NCBI GenBank assembly: GCA_934454035.1
Contig: CAKSFY010000017.1
Location: 1 to 28,307 of the forward strand
Reading direction: 5' to 3'
Length of the DNA: 28,307 bases
DNA from: an uncultured Clostridia bacterium
GTDB lineage: Bacteria > Bacillota > Clostridia > UBA1381
The position numbers and the translations under genes were made by a program. Of this stretch, positions 1-8,714 are shown piece after piece (position 1 is the stretch's first letter; each line of letters starts with the position of its first letter). The notes under the pieces were generated by a model, which worked only from the letters and a program-made list of their open reading frames with translations, was not told where the DNA came from and did not search any database.

Positions 1-71
1 AGCCTGCATGCTTTTTGTGCGTTTGGAGTAAGCTCGGATATATCGCGGCATGCGGTTGTGATGTTACTCAT
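1..71 (-). CDS. N-terminus of a probable endolysin (M15-type peptidase), cut by the window edge
   Basis: Only 23 codons are inside the window, starting at an ATG that overlaps the holin stop by 8 bases. The visible residues begin MSNITTACRDISELTP. This resembles the start of phage L-alanyl-D-glutamate endopeptidases of the M15 family, which open with a short segment of the type 'R-D-[IL]-x-x-L-T-P' before the catalytic domain. The position directly after a holin fits a lysis cassette. No catalytic residues are visible, so the family is a guess from the N-terminus and gene order. Confidence 0.5.
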   Translation of the reverse strand, partial: MSNITTACRDISELTPNAQKACR

Positions 72-507
72 CGCTATCACTCTTTTCCTCGACTGTATTT
101 TTCAGCTTATTGAGTATTTTTTGAAGCATTGGCGGTGCCGGTTTACCGCTTATTTTGGCAATGTTTTCAAGTATGGAAATCATTTCGTTAATCATCAGCC
201 ATACAGTAACTATCATGCCTACAAAATACGAAAGATTTATATGTATTCCTGCTTGTGCAAGTCCGACATATATCAGATAGTCAACGCCCATTGCAACGCA
301 TATAACAACCAAATAGCATACTTTTTTGATTATCCCGATAATTCCGACCTTGCTGTTCAGCTCATTTTTTACCCATGCCGCTGCCATGCCGGTAAGATAA
401 TCCAAAACCATAAAACACATTAATACCAATACCGGTATCGCTATTTTATACATATATGCCGTTATCCCTGCTACAATTGTGCTTATAATAAATTTATACA
501 GTTTCAT
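64..507 (-). CDS. Phage holin (Phage_holin_4 / toxin-secretion-lysis type)
   Basis: A 147-residue membrane protein that would form lesions in the host membrane and release the endolysin. It has an N-terminal hydrophobic segment (about residues 5-20), a second one ending in the family-typical LDYLTG motif (about 24-41), further segments near 54-85 and 92-112, and a charged Lys/Glu-rich C-terminal tail ending EKSDSDE. The frame can be extended to an upstream TTG, but AGGAGG lies inside that extension, 9 bases before the internal ATG, so I use the ATG. It overlaps the preceding gene by 14 bases and the endolysin start by 8, which suggests translational coupling. Confident as a holin; exact topology is inferred. 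Confidence 0.9.
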   Translation of the reverse strand: MKLYKFIISTIVAGITAYMYKIAIPVLVLMCFMVLDYLTGMAAAWVKNELNSKVGIIGIIKKVCYLVVICVAMGVDYLIYVGLAQAGIHINLSYFVGMIVTVWLMINEMISILENIAKISGKPAPPMLQKILNKLKNTVEEKSDSDE

Positions 508-712
508 CTTCTGTGCCCTCCTCAAAATCTGTGACTTCTGCTTCGTTTACTCCGTTTTTTGCATTAATCATCTTTTGCAGCTCTGACAAATCTTCCTCTG
601 TCAAAACTCCTTTTTCATAAAATCCGTTTGCATTGAAAATGACCTTGTAATCAGCCATTTTCCCGATTGCATTTTTAAACCCCTGCATTAAAAATTCTCT
701 GTAATTAAACAT
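494..712 (-). CDS. Small acidic protein between tail fibre and holin
   Basis: A 72-residue protein that starts in a TAATG overlap with the fibre gene stop and has AGGAGG 8 bases upstream of its ATG. The middle part (GFYEKGVLTEEDLSELQKMI) is loosely like the short XkdX-type proteins found at this position in Firmicutes phages, which carry a '[GY]-x-x-T-x-E-[DQ]-[LVF]' pattern. The C-terminus is strongly acidic (EEGTEDETV). No catalytic motif is seen. Its function is unknown; the position suggests a tail-tip or lysis-adjacent role. Confidence 0.75.
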   Translation of the reverse strand: MFNYREFLMQGFKNAIGKMADYKVIFNANGFYEKGVLTEEDLSELQKMINAKNGVNEAEVTDFEEGTEDETV

Positions 713-2454
713 TATTCGTTCCCTCCTTGTGCCAATATGGCATTTGTTAAATTGGTTATTACTTTATTGATGTCCTGATAATAGGACAATTCAATCTTTG
801 ACGGTGATATGGCGGTACTGCATTTTATATTATTTACATCGCTGTCAAGCGTTTTTAATTCTCCGCTGACGGTTATATCGCTGACTGTACTGCCGTTATA
901 TCTCTTTTTATTGATTACGTCTATGTATTCCTGTTGTGAAAGAGGCGTGTCAAGGCTTACCGTAACGGTATTGCTGAGATTATCTCCTCCGCTTATTGTG
1001 ATAGAAATTTTGTACTTGTTATCTGCACTATCCAAATCTCCTACATTTCCATACGGCTGATATGGCGGCATTGTATCGGCAGTATACACACCCTTTACAA
1101 TCTGTAAATCGTGCATTCTGACAATTCCGCCTGTTGTGTTTGTGCCGTAAACATATAAACCATAATAATTATCAATGTCAAAATCTTCGGGCAGTGTCGC
1201 TGTCTGTATGTTGTTTGTGTATTCACATAAAACCAGTGACGGAATACCGCTTTTTCGTGAAAGTAATGTAATTCTTCCGTACGAACCGACAAATTCCCCT
1301 TGTACCACTTCAACTGTCCTCGATGTCGTAACAGTGTCCCCTGCCTTTAAACCTGTCATCGACATAAATTGGCTCATTTCCATTGCCATTACTGAATAGC
1401 CGCTGACATCAAAATAATTCTCATCGGGGTGAAGTTCAAATCTGGAATTTGTAAGCAAATTCATATTGAACAAATTATGCCCACCGTAGATTTTGCACTC
1501 CAATAACGGCTCATTTGCAAGACTGTCATTTAATGAAATCGGATACTTCGCAACATCTGCATGTGGTACGGATTGCTTTTTCAAAGCTTCAAGTGCCGTT
1601 TTGCTCGCCTTTGTATCGAGTCCGTCCGTTGTGCTGTAGACCTTGTCCGAAATGGTGTGTACGGTATTTGTCAAATAGGTTAATGCTGTTTGGTCGGCTT
1701 TTTTTGCTAAATAATATTGCACCCACTCAACAGCAGGGACTTCTTTTGTCGGGGTGATTCTGTCCTCGGTCGCGATATAAAACGTGTATACAGACTTTGA
1801 GTTTTCATCGGGGTTATCAATATAGCTAATTAACCCATATCCGTCTTTTTTATCCACCTTATCAGCTATTTTACCGTCCAAATCGGCAGATATTGCAGAT
1901 TGGTCGGCTTCTGTCCAGTAGTCTTTCCCCCTTATGGGAGTATATCCGTCCGCACCTTTGTCACCGACAGAAATCACACCGCTGTCAACATACTTCTGCT
2001 TTTCGGCATCGTATACATACCAATGCTTGTCAGATTCGTTTATGTACGGAATAACGCTCGCCGCTGCCTTATTGATTTGCTTAAGATATTCCTCCCAAAC
2101 ATCGGGAGTGGGTGTCTCGGGAGTGTCACCCTCTTTGTATGCTCCGATACTCACTAAAGCAGTGACCGGATTGGTTGAAATGCGAATGTATTCCGTCTCG
2201 CTCGCGTTTGTACCGAACACTCCGATGGCGATATTGCCGCTCTCGGTCAAAACTTCCTTCGGTATAAAACAGCTGCCGTCTTTTATCTCAATTGTGTATG
2301 TCCTGTCCTTTCTGGAAAAGACCGCGAATTTTGCAAGCTCAGCCCATTCGTCCGAAAATGTGAAATTACACTTGTAATAGTTCACATTCCCCGATATCGG
2401 CTTTGCTATGTCCGATGTGAGTTTGTCGGACGCTATTGTGAAATTTATATCCAT
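712..2454 (-). CDS. Baseplate/tail-fibre protein with BppU-like N-terminal domain
   Basis: A 580-residue structural protein, probably the host-contact fibre. Residues 1-115 form a beta-rich domain of the kind found at the N-terminus of upper-baseplate (BppU-like) proteins in Firmicutes phages. A proline/threonine linker (TPETPTPDVWEEY) and a short collagen-like, fibre-typical stretch (GDKGADGYTPIRGKDYWTEA, about residue 165) follow. Then comes a coiled-coil-prone linker, and from about residue 325 a C-terminal beta-rich domain beginning with NLFNMN, as in carbohydrate-binding-like fibre tips. AAGGAGG precedes the ATG. The next gene overlaps its stop by one base. The fibre role is well supported by position; the receptor is unknown. 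Confidence 0.8.
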   Translation of the reverse strand: MDINFTIASDKLTSDIAKPISGNVNYYKCNFTFSDEWAELAKFAVFSRKDRTYTIEIKDGSCFIPKEVLTESGNIAIGVFGTNASETEYIRISTNPVTALVSIGAYKEGDTPETPTPDVWEEYLKQINKAAASVIPYINESDKHWYVYDAEKQKYVDSGVISVGDKGADGYTPIRGKDYWTEADQSAISADLDGKIADKVDKKDGYGLISYIDNPDENSKSVYTFYIATEDRITPTKEVPAVEWVQYYLAKKADQTALTYLTNTVHTISDKVYSTTDGLDTKASKTALEALKKQSVPHADVAKYPISLNDSLANEPLLECKIYGGHNLFNMNLLTNSRFELHPDENYFDVSGYSVMAMEMSQFMSMTGLKAGDTVTTSRTVEVVQGEFVGSYGRITLLSRKSGIPSLVLCEYTNNIQTATLPEDFDIDNYYGLYVYGTNTTGGIVRMHDLQIVKGVYTADTMPPYQPYGNVGDLDSADNKYKISITISGGDNLSNTVTVSLDTPLSQQEYIDVINKKRYNGSTVSDITVSGELKTLDSDVNNIKCSTAISPSKIELSYYQDINKVITNLTNAILAQGGNE

Positions 2455-2466
2455 TGTTACGCCTCC

Positions 2467-3204
2467 TTAAATAAAGTATATTTGCAAACTGTGCTTAGAG
2501 TTCGAACCACCTGAAGCGTAAATATATATTTTTCCGTCACTTTTTTTCAGGTAGATGTATCCCTCGGAATACCTATAGTTCAGCTCGGTGTCTTTAATCA
2601 ATAATTGTGCGCAATACGCGCCATAGTTGCTATAATATACGGCAGCTAATGAATATTGATTGTCAAAAACTGTATCAATTAAGGCTTTACCTTTTGGAAT
2701 CGTCAATTCTTTGTCATACTGATAAACTGTTTTTCCTGCCGGCAATGTCACCTTTGCTATGGAGTATTCTCTTTCGTCTGTCAACACATTATTTTCTACA
2801 GTACATAGCATAACCGTATCCATATTTTCAGCAGGTGCATCTTCATCACTTACAAGCCGGATACTGTTTAATGCGGTATCGTTATAGGCATAAATATAAC
2901 GCTTGACAGCTGATGAAGTATAGGCAATTGTCTGCGCCGTATCAATCCTCATTTTTGCGCCCGAATTGAAAAATATAAGTCCTGTATCAACTGTTATATT
3001 TCCGTCCGAAAGTGTACACTCACAAGCATTTTTTACACCTATTGCAATGCCCTTGCCGACTATTGCCGCCGTTATGTCGTTAAGCTTGTCAACATTATAT
3101 GCAGTATTATCGGCAAAATTGGTAAATGTGGGCTTTCCCAAATCAATGGCTATTTGGTTTAAGCTTGCCGCCGTTACTGTCTGATTGTCTAAAAATTCAC
3201 TCAT
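2467..3204 (-). CDS. Baseplate-associated protein of unknown function
   Basis: A 245-residue protein between the Gp37-like tail protein and the fibre, with GGGAGG 9 bases before its ATG. It opens with an acidic/helical segment (MSEFLDNQTVTAASLNQIAI) and continues with glycine-rich beta sequence (about 50-160), including a repeat-like pattern of short strands typical of baseplate or fibre-base proteins. There is no signal peptide, membrane segment or catalytic motif. Similar proteins occur at this site in Clostridia phages, usually without a name. I infer a structural role in the tail tip, possibly as the adaptor that carries the fibre. Confidence 0.7.
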   Translation of the reverse strand: MSEFLDNQTVTAASLNQIAIDLGKPTFTNFADNTAYNVDKLNDITAAIVGKGIAIGVKNACECTLSDGNITVDTGLIFFNSGAKMRIDTAQTIAYTSSAVKRYIYAYNDTALNSIRLVSDEDAPAENMDTVMLCTVENNVLTDEREYSIAKVTLPAGKTVYQYDKELTIPKGKALIDTVFDNQYSLAAVYYSNYGAYCAQLLIKDTELNYRYSEGYIYLKKSDGKIYIYASGGSNSKHSLQIYFI

Positions 3205-3206
3205 TT

Positions 3207-4451
3207 TTATAACCTCCCTTTGATTAGCTTGCGAATAATATTTTCTTTTGGTTCACCGAATGTCGGCGTGACCTTTATTTCGCTTGCCGTAAATGATTCC
3301 GAAACCTCGGTTATTTGCCTTGTAAAGCTTATTGTTTCGCCGAAAATTTCAATTTTTATCGTCACAAAATCCCCTAAAAACCACTCAGATTTATAATCAT
3401 CGGCGCTGAAAAGCTCTGCCGTAGCGGCTTCTGTGATTTTTTCAAGGCTTTCCGCCCACTTTTCGCAATCTCCGACTTTTTCTTTTCTGCCGAATCCGTT
3501 TGGCTCGGTTTCATCATTATAATAAAAAACTGTATATTGAGGAAACTCAGCTTTTTTATATTCTTTAAAAGCTCCGTCACTAAAGATAACTTCCCCCAGC
3601 AGAATATAATAAACTGTATCCGTATCGGATTTACTGCTTCCGTATTCGATTGACATGGTTTTGGTTGTCAAATTGTACGCGGCGTAAATATTCGGTATCG
3701 ATGGCGTGTTTATAATATTTTCGATATCATCAGCTATTTCAAATCTTGCTCCGTCTTTAAAATAAATAGTTCCGCCTTTTAGCTTCGTGAGAAATCTCGA
3801 GCCGTTTTTTGTGGTTTCCACAAAATCAAAACCCTCCGATTTTGTCTCACACACCGCAACATTTCTTTGAGACAATGCGTCAAGCAAATATTCATAATCG
3901 GAAATATTTTTTCGGCGCAAGCTGTAAACAATATCCCGATACTGCGGAATACAAACATCAAACAGCAGATTTGCTCCGGATACAGTTATATCATATCCGA
4001 TTTCATTATCCTCGCATATCTTTTTAAAGTGGTTTTCCACACTGTCAAGAGATGTGATATCATATTCAATATCATTGCCGCGCCCCTGCGTTGCCGCAAC
4101 GGTCAAATTTTTATATTTTCTTGTACCGCTTGTATTATCGGACATTATATTCTTTATAACTGTTTCAGCTTTACCGCTGTAGGCTTTTTTGTCGGCTATG
4201 CGATATAATGCCACCGCCTTTAAATCGTATCCGCGCACAGTCAGTGAATCATCATTTTTGCTGATATACTCAATAATCCCATACCTGTCACCATACCGAA
4301 CAAAATTACCCCTCTTAATGTGGTCGTATTTTTTATTCGGAAGAACAACAGTAAAGCTTCCGCTTTCGGTAAAACGGCTCACCCATGTTACGGATTTACA
4401 TTTCGGAACAGTTTCGACAATATTAAAATCATCATCAAGGATTCGCAGCAT
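3207..4451 (-). CDS. Siphovirus ReqiPepy6 Gp37-like tail protein
   Basis: A 414-residue protein whose N-terminus (MLRILDDDFNIVETVPKCKS, then a 'W-V-S-R-F-x-E-S-G-S-F' block) matches the Gp37-like family of tail proteins, which replaces the tail-associated lysin (Tal/Prophage_tail) seen in many siphoviruses. Members sit directly after the distal tail protein and form the tail tip. The 'YDLKA' near residue 75 and the C-terminal 'FLGDFVTIKIEI..ITEVSESF' segment also fit the family. No peptidase motif is visible. GGGGGTG lies about 6 bases before the ATG, and only 3 bases separate it from the Dit gene. Confidence 0.8.
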   Translation of the reverse strand: MLRILDDDFNIVETVPKCKSVTWVSRFTESGSFTVVLPNKKYDHIKRGNFVRYGDRYGIIEYISKNDDSLTVRGYDLKAVALYRIADKKAYSGKAETVIKNIMSDNTSGTRKYKNLTVAATQGRGNDIEYDITSLDSVENHFKKICEDNEIGYDITVSGANLLFDVCIPQYRDIVYSLRRKNISDYEYLLDALSQRNVAVCETKSEGFDFVETTKNGSRFLTKLKGGTIYFKDGARFEIADDIENIINTPSIPNIYAAYNLTTKTMSIEYGSSKSDTDTVYYILLGEVIFSDGAFKEYKKAEFPQYTVFYYNDETEPNGFGRKEKVGDCEKWAESLEKITEAATAELFSADDYKSEWFLGDFVTIKIEIFGETISFTRQITEVSESFTASEIKVTPTFGEPKENIIRKLIKGRL

Positions 4452-4454
4452 AAG

Positions 4455-5294
4455 TCACACCCCCATCCATTTTTTATAGTATTCCATACTGACATTAATT
4501 GCAGATGAGCTGTTATTATTTAATCCCTTAATAATATTTACCCCCGGAACAATTTTAAAGCTTTCAAAATCATTAAGAGAGTTTATAATATTTGTCGTGC
4601 CGTTTAATGTGGCTTTATAGGATTCACAGTCAATTACAATCATATCGCCCGGCGATAATGTAAAATTGCTCAATTGAATGTACTCTCCTGTTGTATCATT
4701 TAAAATTTTTACCGTGCCGCTTTCAGCTCTTGACCCTGCCATAATTTTTATGATCGGATAAAAATCAAAACCGCTGTCGTTTAAAATGCTTACTTCTGCC
4801 GTACGCGACGTAAACACACAAGGAAGTGTGAAAGAGGTTGTAAATTCATTCCTCCGCGATACAATGGGAATTGGGGTTATTTCGTAATCCGTCCAATAGA
4901 AAGACGGAATTGTAATGCTCAGTACAAAGGGCATGTTCCAGTATGCCGAAATGCTTCTTTTCCCAAACTCGGGCATTGCGTCATTATATGCTTTTGCTTT
5001 ATACTTTCTGATTCCGTCAAAAAATACTATCGTCCGCTCCGCTTTCGGATAACATGCAAGTATCAGCCTTTGTTTAAGGGAGTCCAGTTCTGCCGCCGAT
5101 TTTGCCAAAATATAACCGGTTATTTCAAAACTTCTTGCCGAGAAAAATATATTGTCAAATTCCGCTCCGTCACTGCTTATATATTCATGCTCGGTACGTC
5201 TGACCGTTCCGCCGCCGATACCCGAAATATCGTTAAAAATATAGTTGTGACCCTGCCCGATAATGACATCATCAATTTGTATATACCTGTTCAT
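4455..5294 (-). CDS. Distal tail protein (Dit, phage tail family)
   Basis: A 279-residue protein that would form the hexameric hub joining the tail tube to the baseplate. The N-terminal half carries Dit-type beta elements (FEITGYILAKSAAELDSLKQ, then 'L-I-x-A-C-Y-P' near residue 85, and 'R-x-[IL]-x-A-Y-W-N-M' near 125), and the C-terminal half is a galectin-like beta domain ending in 'G-x-N-x-I-K-G-L'. The frame is open 21 bases further upstream, but GGGAGG lies 8 bases before this ATG, which overlaps the tape-measure stop as TGATG. The order tape measure, Dit, Gp37-like is standard. Assigned with good confidence from order and motifs. Confidence 0.85.
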   Translation of the reverse strand: MNRYIQIDDVIIGQGHNYIFNDISGIGGGTVRRTEHEYISSDGAEFDNIFFSARSFEITGYILAKSAAELDSLKQRLILACYPKAERTIVFFDGIRKYKAKAYNDAMPEFGKRSISAYWNMPFVLSITIPSFYWTDYEITPIPIVSRRNEFTTSFTLPCVFTSRTAEVSILNDSGFDFYPIIKIMAGSRAESGTVKILNDTTGEYIQLSNFTLSPGDMIVIDCESYKATLNGTTNIINSLNDFESFKIVPGVNIIKGLNNNSSSAINVSMEYYKKWMGV

Positions 5295-8200
5295 CACAAT
5301 TCGCCTCCCAGCCATATAGCATTGGCAATCTTCCGCCCCAGGGAAGTCATGTCCTGCTGAGGTCCGACATTTGATACATTTACATTAAAATTATTTGTCC
5401 TGGAGTTATTGACGCTGTTATTTGTCGTTCCTGCCATACTCGGTGAAAAACCGCCGAAATCTATCGACATTATTTTTTTAATGCTTTCAAGCACGGACGC
5501 CATTTGTTCAGAAAAACCTTTGCCGAAATATTCCGCCGCTGATTTGCCGACGTCTTTAAATTCGTCCGGAATGCCTGATAAAATATTTTTTATTTCCGTG
5601 TTGAAATCCTCCGACATTTGGGATAATTCTTTTGAGTAACTCCGCTCCGCTCCACTTTGCACTTTAGCAGAAAGAGCTTGATATCCTTTAATAGCTTCTT
5701 TGAGTTCTTCATCATCAGCATTCTCGATGACATCAATAAGCTTGCCTCCTTCACCATACGGCGATGAACGTATTGTATTCAAAAAATCATTTAAGCCGTC
5801 CTCATCTTCTCCAAATGCCTCTTTAAGTCGTGCAGACTGTGCTTCAAGCCTTTTAAAAAATTTTTCTGTATTTTCATTTTCTGCCTTAAAATTCTTTAAA
5901 GAGTTCATCTCGATTTTTTTGTCACCGTAAATAAGTACAGTTGTATCATACAAGCTATCCGGTTTTAATGCATTTTCAAACGATTCTGTTAATTGTTTTC
6001 TTTGGTTCAAGTAATTCTCGGTTGTACTCTCAATATCCTTTGACACGTCCGACATTACTTTTTTTAGCTCATCAGCTTTATCACGCTCGTATTTGATTAT
6101 TTCCTTTGTATACGTCCACCAATCGGAAGAACCTTTTTTCAAGTAATAATCACGTATTTCCGCAAGCTTATTATAATAGTCTTTCTGCGTAATAAAGCCG
6201 TAGGACAAATCCTCCTTAAGCGTTTTAAGCTCATCGTCAAAGGCTTCTTTCATCTTGTCGACTTCTTTTTTTGTGGATTTTGAAGCGGATTTCGCAGCCT
6301 TGGAAGCTTTGTTCGCCGTATTGCCTGCGGTAAAGCCTAAGTCTCCGAGGTAATCTTTTGTTTTGTTAGCACCATCGCCTATATTCGCAGTATATTCAGC
6401 AATTTTGTTTGTATATTCACCTATCCTGTCATTAATTTTAGATATACTTTCATTATTTGCAGTCACTGCTTTGTTTAAAGCATTTATCTGAGCTGCCTTT
6501 ACGACTTTATCATTATTTCGTATCGCTCCGCCGCTCCTTGAGCCTGCGAGTGAAAAAGACGGTCTCGTTTTTTCGCTTTCCATTTTTGAGATTTGTTCCT
6601 CTATATCTTGATTATTGGCTTCAATCTTGATTCTTTGATTCGTTAATTCTGTTATCTGCTGTGAATACGCTTTTGCATATGCAAGATTAATATAATCATT
6701 AGCCAAACTTTGAACGACTCCGCGTTGTATATTCAATCTACCTGTTTCATCATCAAGGCTAAGGTTTAAATCAGGAATTAAGTTATTCAACTGATTAATA
6801 ATTGAATGCATTTCCTCTTTTGTCTTTGTAGTCTTATTGTCTTGCCCCTCTAAAGAATAGAGCCTATCTATGAGGTCGTTAACGGTGTTGCTCTCAGCAG
6901 CAATTGAATTTTCCGTTTTATCAAGAGATTTTTGCATATCTTCTGTTTCAGTAGCAAGTTGTCTTGATTCCTTAGTTAATTCTCTGGTTTTTTGCGCGGC
7001 TTCATCAGTTGCTGCTGCATATGCATACGTTGCAACACCTATCGCAGCAAGTGAGCCAATCACTAGTCCTGCCGGCGGCGATTTTAACATAGAAAACAAC
7101 GCCGTAACCTTTCCATTACATGAACCGAGCGCTTTTGACAGAGTGCCGATAGATGTTATAGTATTCCCCATAAAAACCAATAGCGGCGGTCCTGCCGCCG
7201 TTATCGCTAGTACACCGGCAAGCAGCTTCTTTTGACCGTCATTTAATTGATTGAACCATGTCAGAAGCTGCGCGACTTTTTCACGGATTGCCGTCAGAAT
7301 AGGCTCGACGGTTGCTCCCAGCTGCGCAATTGCTTCATTCCATTTTTGGGTTGCTTCTCTGCTTGCGATTACGTCGGCATTCATGCTTTTAAATTTAATT
7401 GCCGCTTCTTGGTATAATGTCGTTAATGTCCCTGTTATAAGCTGGCTTCGCTCCTGCTCGGAATTGCATTTTTCCAGTTTTTCATTAAATGCATCCTCCG
7501 AAACTCCTGCCCAATTAAGCGCATCCGCCAAAGGTCCGGTAACTTTACCGACTTTCGCCGTTTCATTTGCCGCCTCGGTCAGCCCCTCTATAGGCAGGCT
7601 ATCGCCGAATGTTGCCGAAACACCGGCGCATATTGTACTCCAGTCTGCAAGCTCTTGCTCGGAATTACACAACTTTGCAAGGTGATTTACCGCCTCAACG
7701 CTTCGGTCGCTCTCACCCAGAATAACATAAAAATCATTATACGCTTTCTTTGCCGATTCGGTCGTTTTCCCTGCCGAAACAAATGCCGATTCAAGACGGG
7801 ACATATCCTCTCTGTAATCTCTTGTTTTCTCAGTAGCTAAAACAATACTTGCTCCCAAACCTGTAATGGATTTTGATACAGTCATCCCTTTTTTTCCGAT
7901 TTCGGTCATTTTATCTCCCGTATCTTTAAGCTTTTCACCAATATTTTTTAAATTCTCACTTGTCTGTGCAAATTTGCTCGCGCTGGTTTTAAGAGATTTT
8001 AACTTATCTTCTGTTTTTTTGATTTCTTCCTGCAGCTGTTCGTATGCCTTTAATTGGTCTGCCGTTCCGTTTTTTATTACCTTGTCGGCTTCTGTCTTGG
8101 CTTTTTTCAATGATTCAAGCTTTTGCTTTGTGGTATCGATTTCGCTGCTTAAAAGCTGTTGCTTTTTGGCAAGCAAATCTGTATTTTTCGGGTCAAATTT

Positions 8201-8341
8201 AAGTAAGCGCTCAACTGTTTTCAGTTCGTCCTCGGTTGATTTTATTTGCTTATCAACCTTTTTTAAACTTTCTGTTAATTCGCTTGTCTCGCCGCCGATT
8301 ACAATATTTATCCCCTTAATATAATCATTTTTTCTTGGCAT
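5294..8341 (-). CDS. Tape measure protein (TP901-type core)
   Basis: A 1015-residue protein that sets tail length and is expelled into the cell during DNA injection. It has a long N-terminal coiled coil (about 15-145, Lys/Glu-rich heptads), then the conserved tape-measure core with 'L-G-A-S-I-V-L-A' and the 'R-x-D-M-S-R-L-E-S-A-F' block (about 160-190). Two hydrophobic stretches follow (near 385-405 and 425-445), then a second long coiled-coil region (450-900). The C-terminus is Asn-rich and ends IANAIWLGGEL. The frame continues 39 bases upstream to a GTG, but AAAGGA is placed 9 bases before this ATG. At roughly 1.5 angstrom per residue the tail would be about 150 nm. It is separated from its usual neighbour, the tail chaperone, by an inserted cassette. 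Confidence 0.93.
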   Translation of the reverse strand: MPRKNDYIKGINIVIGGETSELTESLKKVDKQIKSTEDELKTVERLLKFDPKNTDLLAKKQQLLSSEIDTTKQKLESLKKAKTEADKVIKNGTADQLKAYEQLQEEIKKTEDKLKSLKTSASKFAQTSENLKNIGEKLKDTGDKMTEIGKKGMTVSKSITGLGASIVLATEKTRDYREDMSRLESAFVSAGKTTESAKKAYNDFYVILGESDRSVEAVNHLAKLCNSEQELADWSTICAGVSATFGDSLPIEGLTEAANETAKVGKVTGPLADALNWAGVSEDAFNEKLEKCNSEQERSQLITGTLTTLYQEAAIKFKSMNADVIASREATQKWNEAIAQLGATVEPILTAIREKVAQLLTWFNQLNDGQKKLLAGVLAITAAGPPLLVFMGNTITSIGTLSKALGSCNGKVTALFSMLKSPPAGLVIGSLAAIGVATYAYAAATDEAAQKTRELTKESRQLATETEDMQKSLDKTENSIAAESNTVNDLIDRLYSLEGQDNKTTKTKEEMHSIINQLNNLIPDLNLSLDDETGRLNIQRGVVQSLANDYINLAYAKAYSQQITELTNQRIKIEANNQDIEEQISKMESEKTRPSFSLAGSRSGGAIRNNDKVVKAAQINALNKAVTANNESISKINDRIGEYTNKIAEYTANIGDGANKTKDYLGDLGFTAGNTANKASKAAKSASKSTKKEVDKMKEAFDDELKTLKEDLSYGFITQKDYYNKLAEIRDYYLKKGSSDWWTYTKEIIKYERDKADELKKVMSDVSKDIESTTENYLNQRKQLTESFENALKPDSLYDTTVLIYGDKKIEMNSLKNFKAENENTEKFFKRLEAQSARLKEAFGEDEDGLNDFLNTIRSSPYGEGGKLIDVIENADDEELKEAIKGYQALSAKVQSGAERSYSKELSQMSEDFNTEIKNILSGIPDEFKDVGKSAAEYFGKGFSEQMASVLESIKKIMSIDFGGFSPSMAGTTNNSVNNSRTNNFNVNVSNVGPQQDMTSLGRKIANAIWLGGEL

Positions 8342-8369
8342 ATTTTCACATCCTTTCTTTTTGAGGTAT

Positions 8370-8396
8370 AAAAAAATCACATCCCGAAAGATGTGA
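8370..8396 (-). terminator. Intrinsic terminator of the locus A peptide transcript
   Basis: On the minus strand TCACATC and GATGTGA form a perfect 7-bp stem with a 6-base loop, followed by seven T. It lies between the peptide ORF and the tape measure gene and would end the sense transcript of locus A. It also stands in the path of any late transcript heading for the tape measure. Confidence 0.8.
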
Positions 8397-8414
8397 TAAA
8401 ATTTTGTTTTTCAG

Positions 8415-8443
8415 TTGACATTTTTATTTTTATGTGGTAATAT
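8415..8443 (+). promoter_or_regulatory. Consensus plus-strand promoter for the locus A antisense RNA
   Basis: TTGACA is followed by a 17-base spacer and TAATAT, with TG one base before the -10 (extended -10). This is one of the few strong plus-strand promoters in the window. It fires against the peptide gene from downstream, as expected for the antitoxin RNA of a type I system. Transcription would start near 8450. Confidence 0.8.
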
Positions 8444-8449
8444 ATTAAT

Positions 8450-8537
8450 AGAAAAGGCAAGACCTCAAACGGTTATGCCAACAATAGATTATTTAGTAAA
8501 ATAGCTCTTCATTGGCGTGGGGGCTATTTTACTTTTA
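8450..8537 (+). ncRNA. Predicted antisense (antitoxin) RNA of locus A
   Basis: The RNA starts about 7 bases after the -10 box. It would run about 88 nt to a hairpin with a perfect 10-bp stem (GTAAAATAGC / GCTATTTTAC, 17-base G-rich loop) followed by TTTTATAG. It overlaps the 3' UTR and the last few codons of the peptide mRNA in the opposite direction. If the weak T tract fails, a second plus-strand terminator at 8692-8714 would give an RNA of about 265 nt covering the whole peptide mRNA. No ORF is evident in it. The role is inferred from the arrangement, which matches RNA II-type antitoxins. Confidence 0.65.
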
Positions 8538-8689
8538 TAGTAAATGTTATTACAAACACAATTATTAGAAATATAGTTCTTAATATGTATTTTTTCATAA
8601 CAGCCACCTCCTTTCCCGACTCATATAAATCGGTACAAAGAGTGGCATAACCGCCCAGCTTTTACACTGTTTAAAAGTCTTACCTTTTC
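8451..8689. repeat. Inverted repeat blocks bounding locus A
   Basis: GAAAAGGCAAGAC and CGGTTATGCCA occur on the plus strand at 8451-8463 and 8470-8480. GAAAAGGTAAGAC and CGGTTATGCCA occur on the minus strand at 8689-8677 and 8653-8643. The two RNAs of the locus therefore share nearly the same 5' blocks. The full-length sense mRNA carries one copy in its leader and the complement in its 3' region, so its two ends could pair (12 of 13 and 11 of 11 bases). Confidence 0.75.
8524..8598 (-). CDS. 24-residue hydrophobic peptide, probable type I toxin
   Basis: The ATG is preceded by AAAGGAGGTG, 7 bases away, a near-perfect Shine-Dalgarno site. The peptide begins MKKYILRTI, continues as a single Ile/Val/Phe-rich membrane-spanning segment and ends in IKVK, with positive charges on both sides. 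Size, one membrane segment, basic ends, own promoter, structured leader, own terminator and a convergent antisense promoter are the hallmarks of type I toxins such as TxpA/BsrG, Fst and the prophage toxins of Clostridioides difficile. I cannot assign it to a named family. The stop codon lies inside the 10-bp stem that may terminate the antisense RNA. It could alternatively be a tiny holin-like membrane protein, but the promoter pair argues for toxin-antitoxin. Confidence 0.75.
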   Translation of the reverse strand: MKKYILRTIFLIIVFVITFTIKVK

Positions 8690-8691
8690 AT

Positions 8692-8714
8692 GTCGGATTG
8701 CTCCGACTTTTTTA
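8692..8714 (+). terminator. Plus-strand terminator that is also the 5' hairpin of the peptide mRNA
   Basis: GTCGGA-TTGC-TCCGAC forms a perfect 6-bp stem followed by TTTTTTTATTTT on the plus strand, so it can stop read-through antisense transcripts. The minus-strand peptide mRNA would start at about 8707, directly on this inverted repeat, and so begin with a stem-loop, as several stable type I toxin mRNAs do. Confidence 0.6.

Noticed and set aside
7866..8324. Plus-strand frame of 152 codons opposite the tape measure
   Set aside because: Ser/Phe-rich shadow of the coiled-coil coding strand; no ribosome binding site or family pattern.
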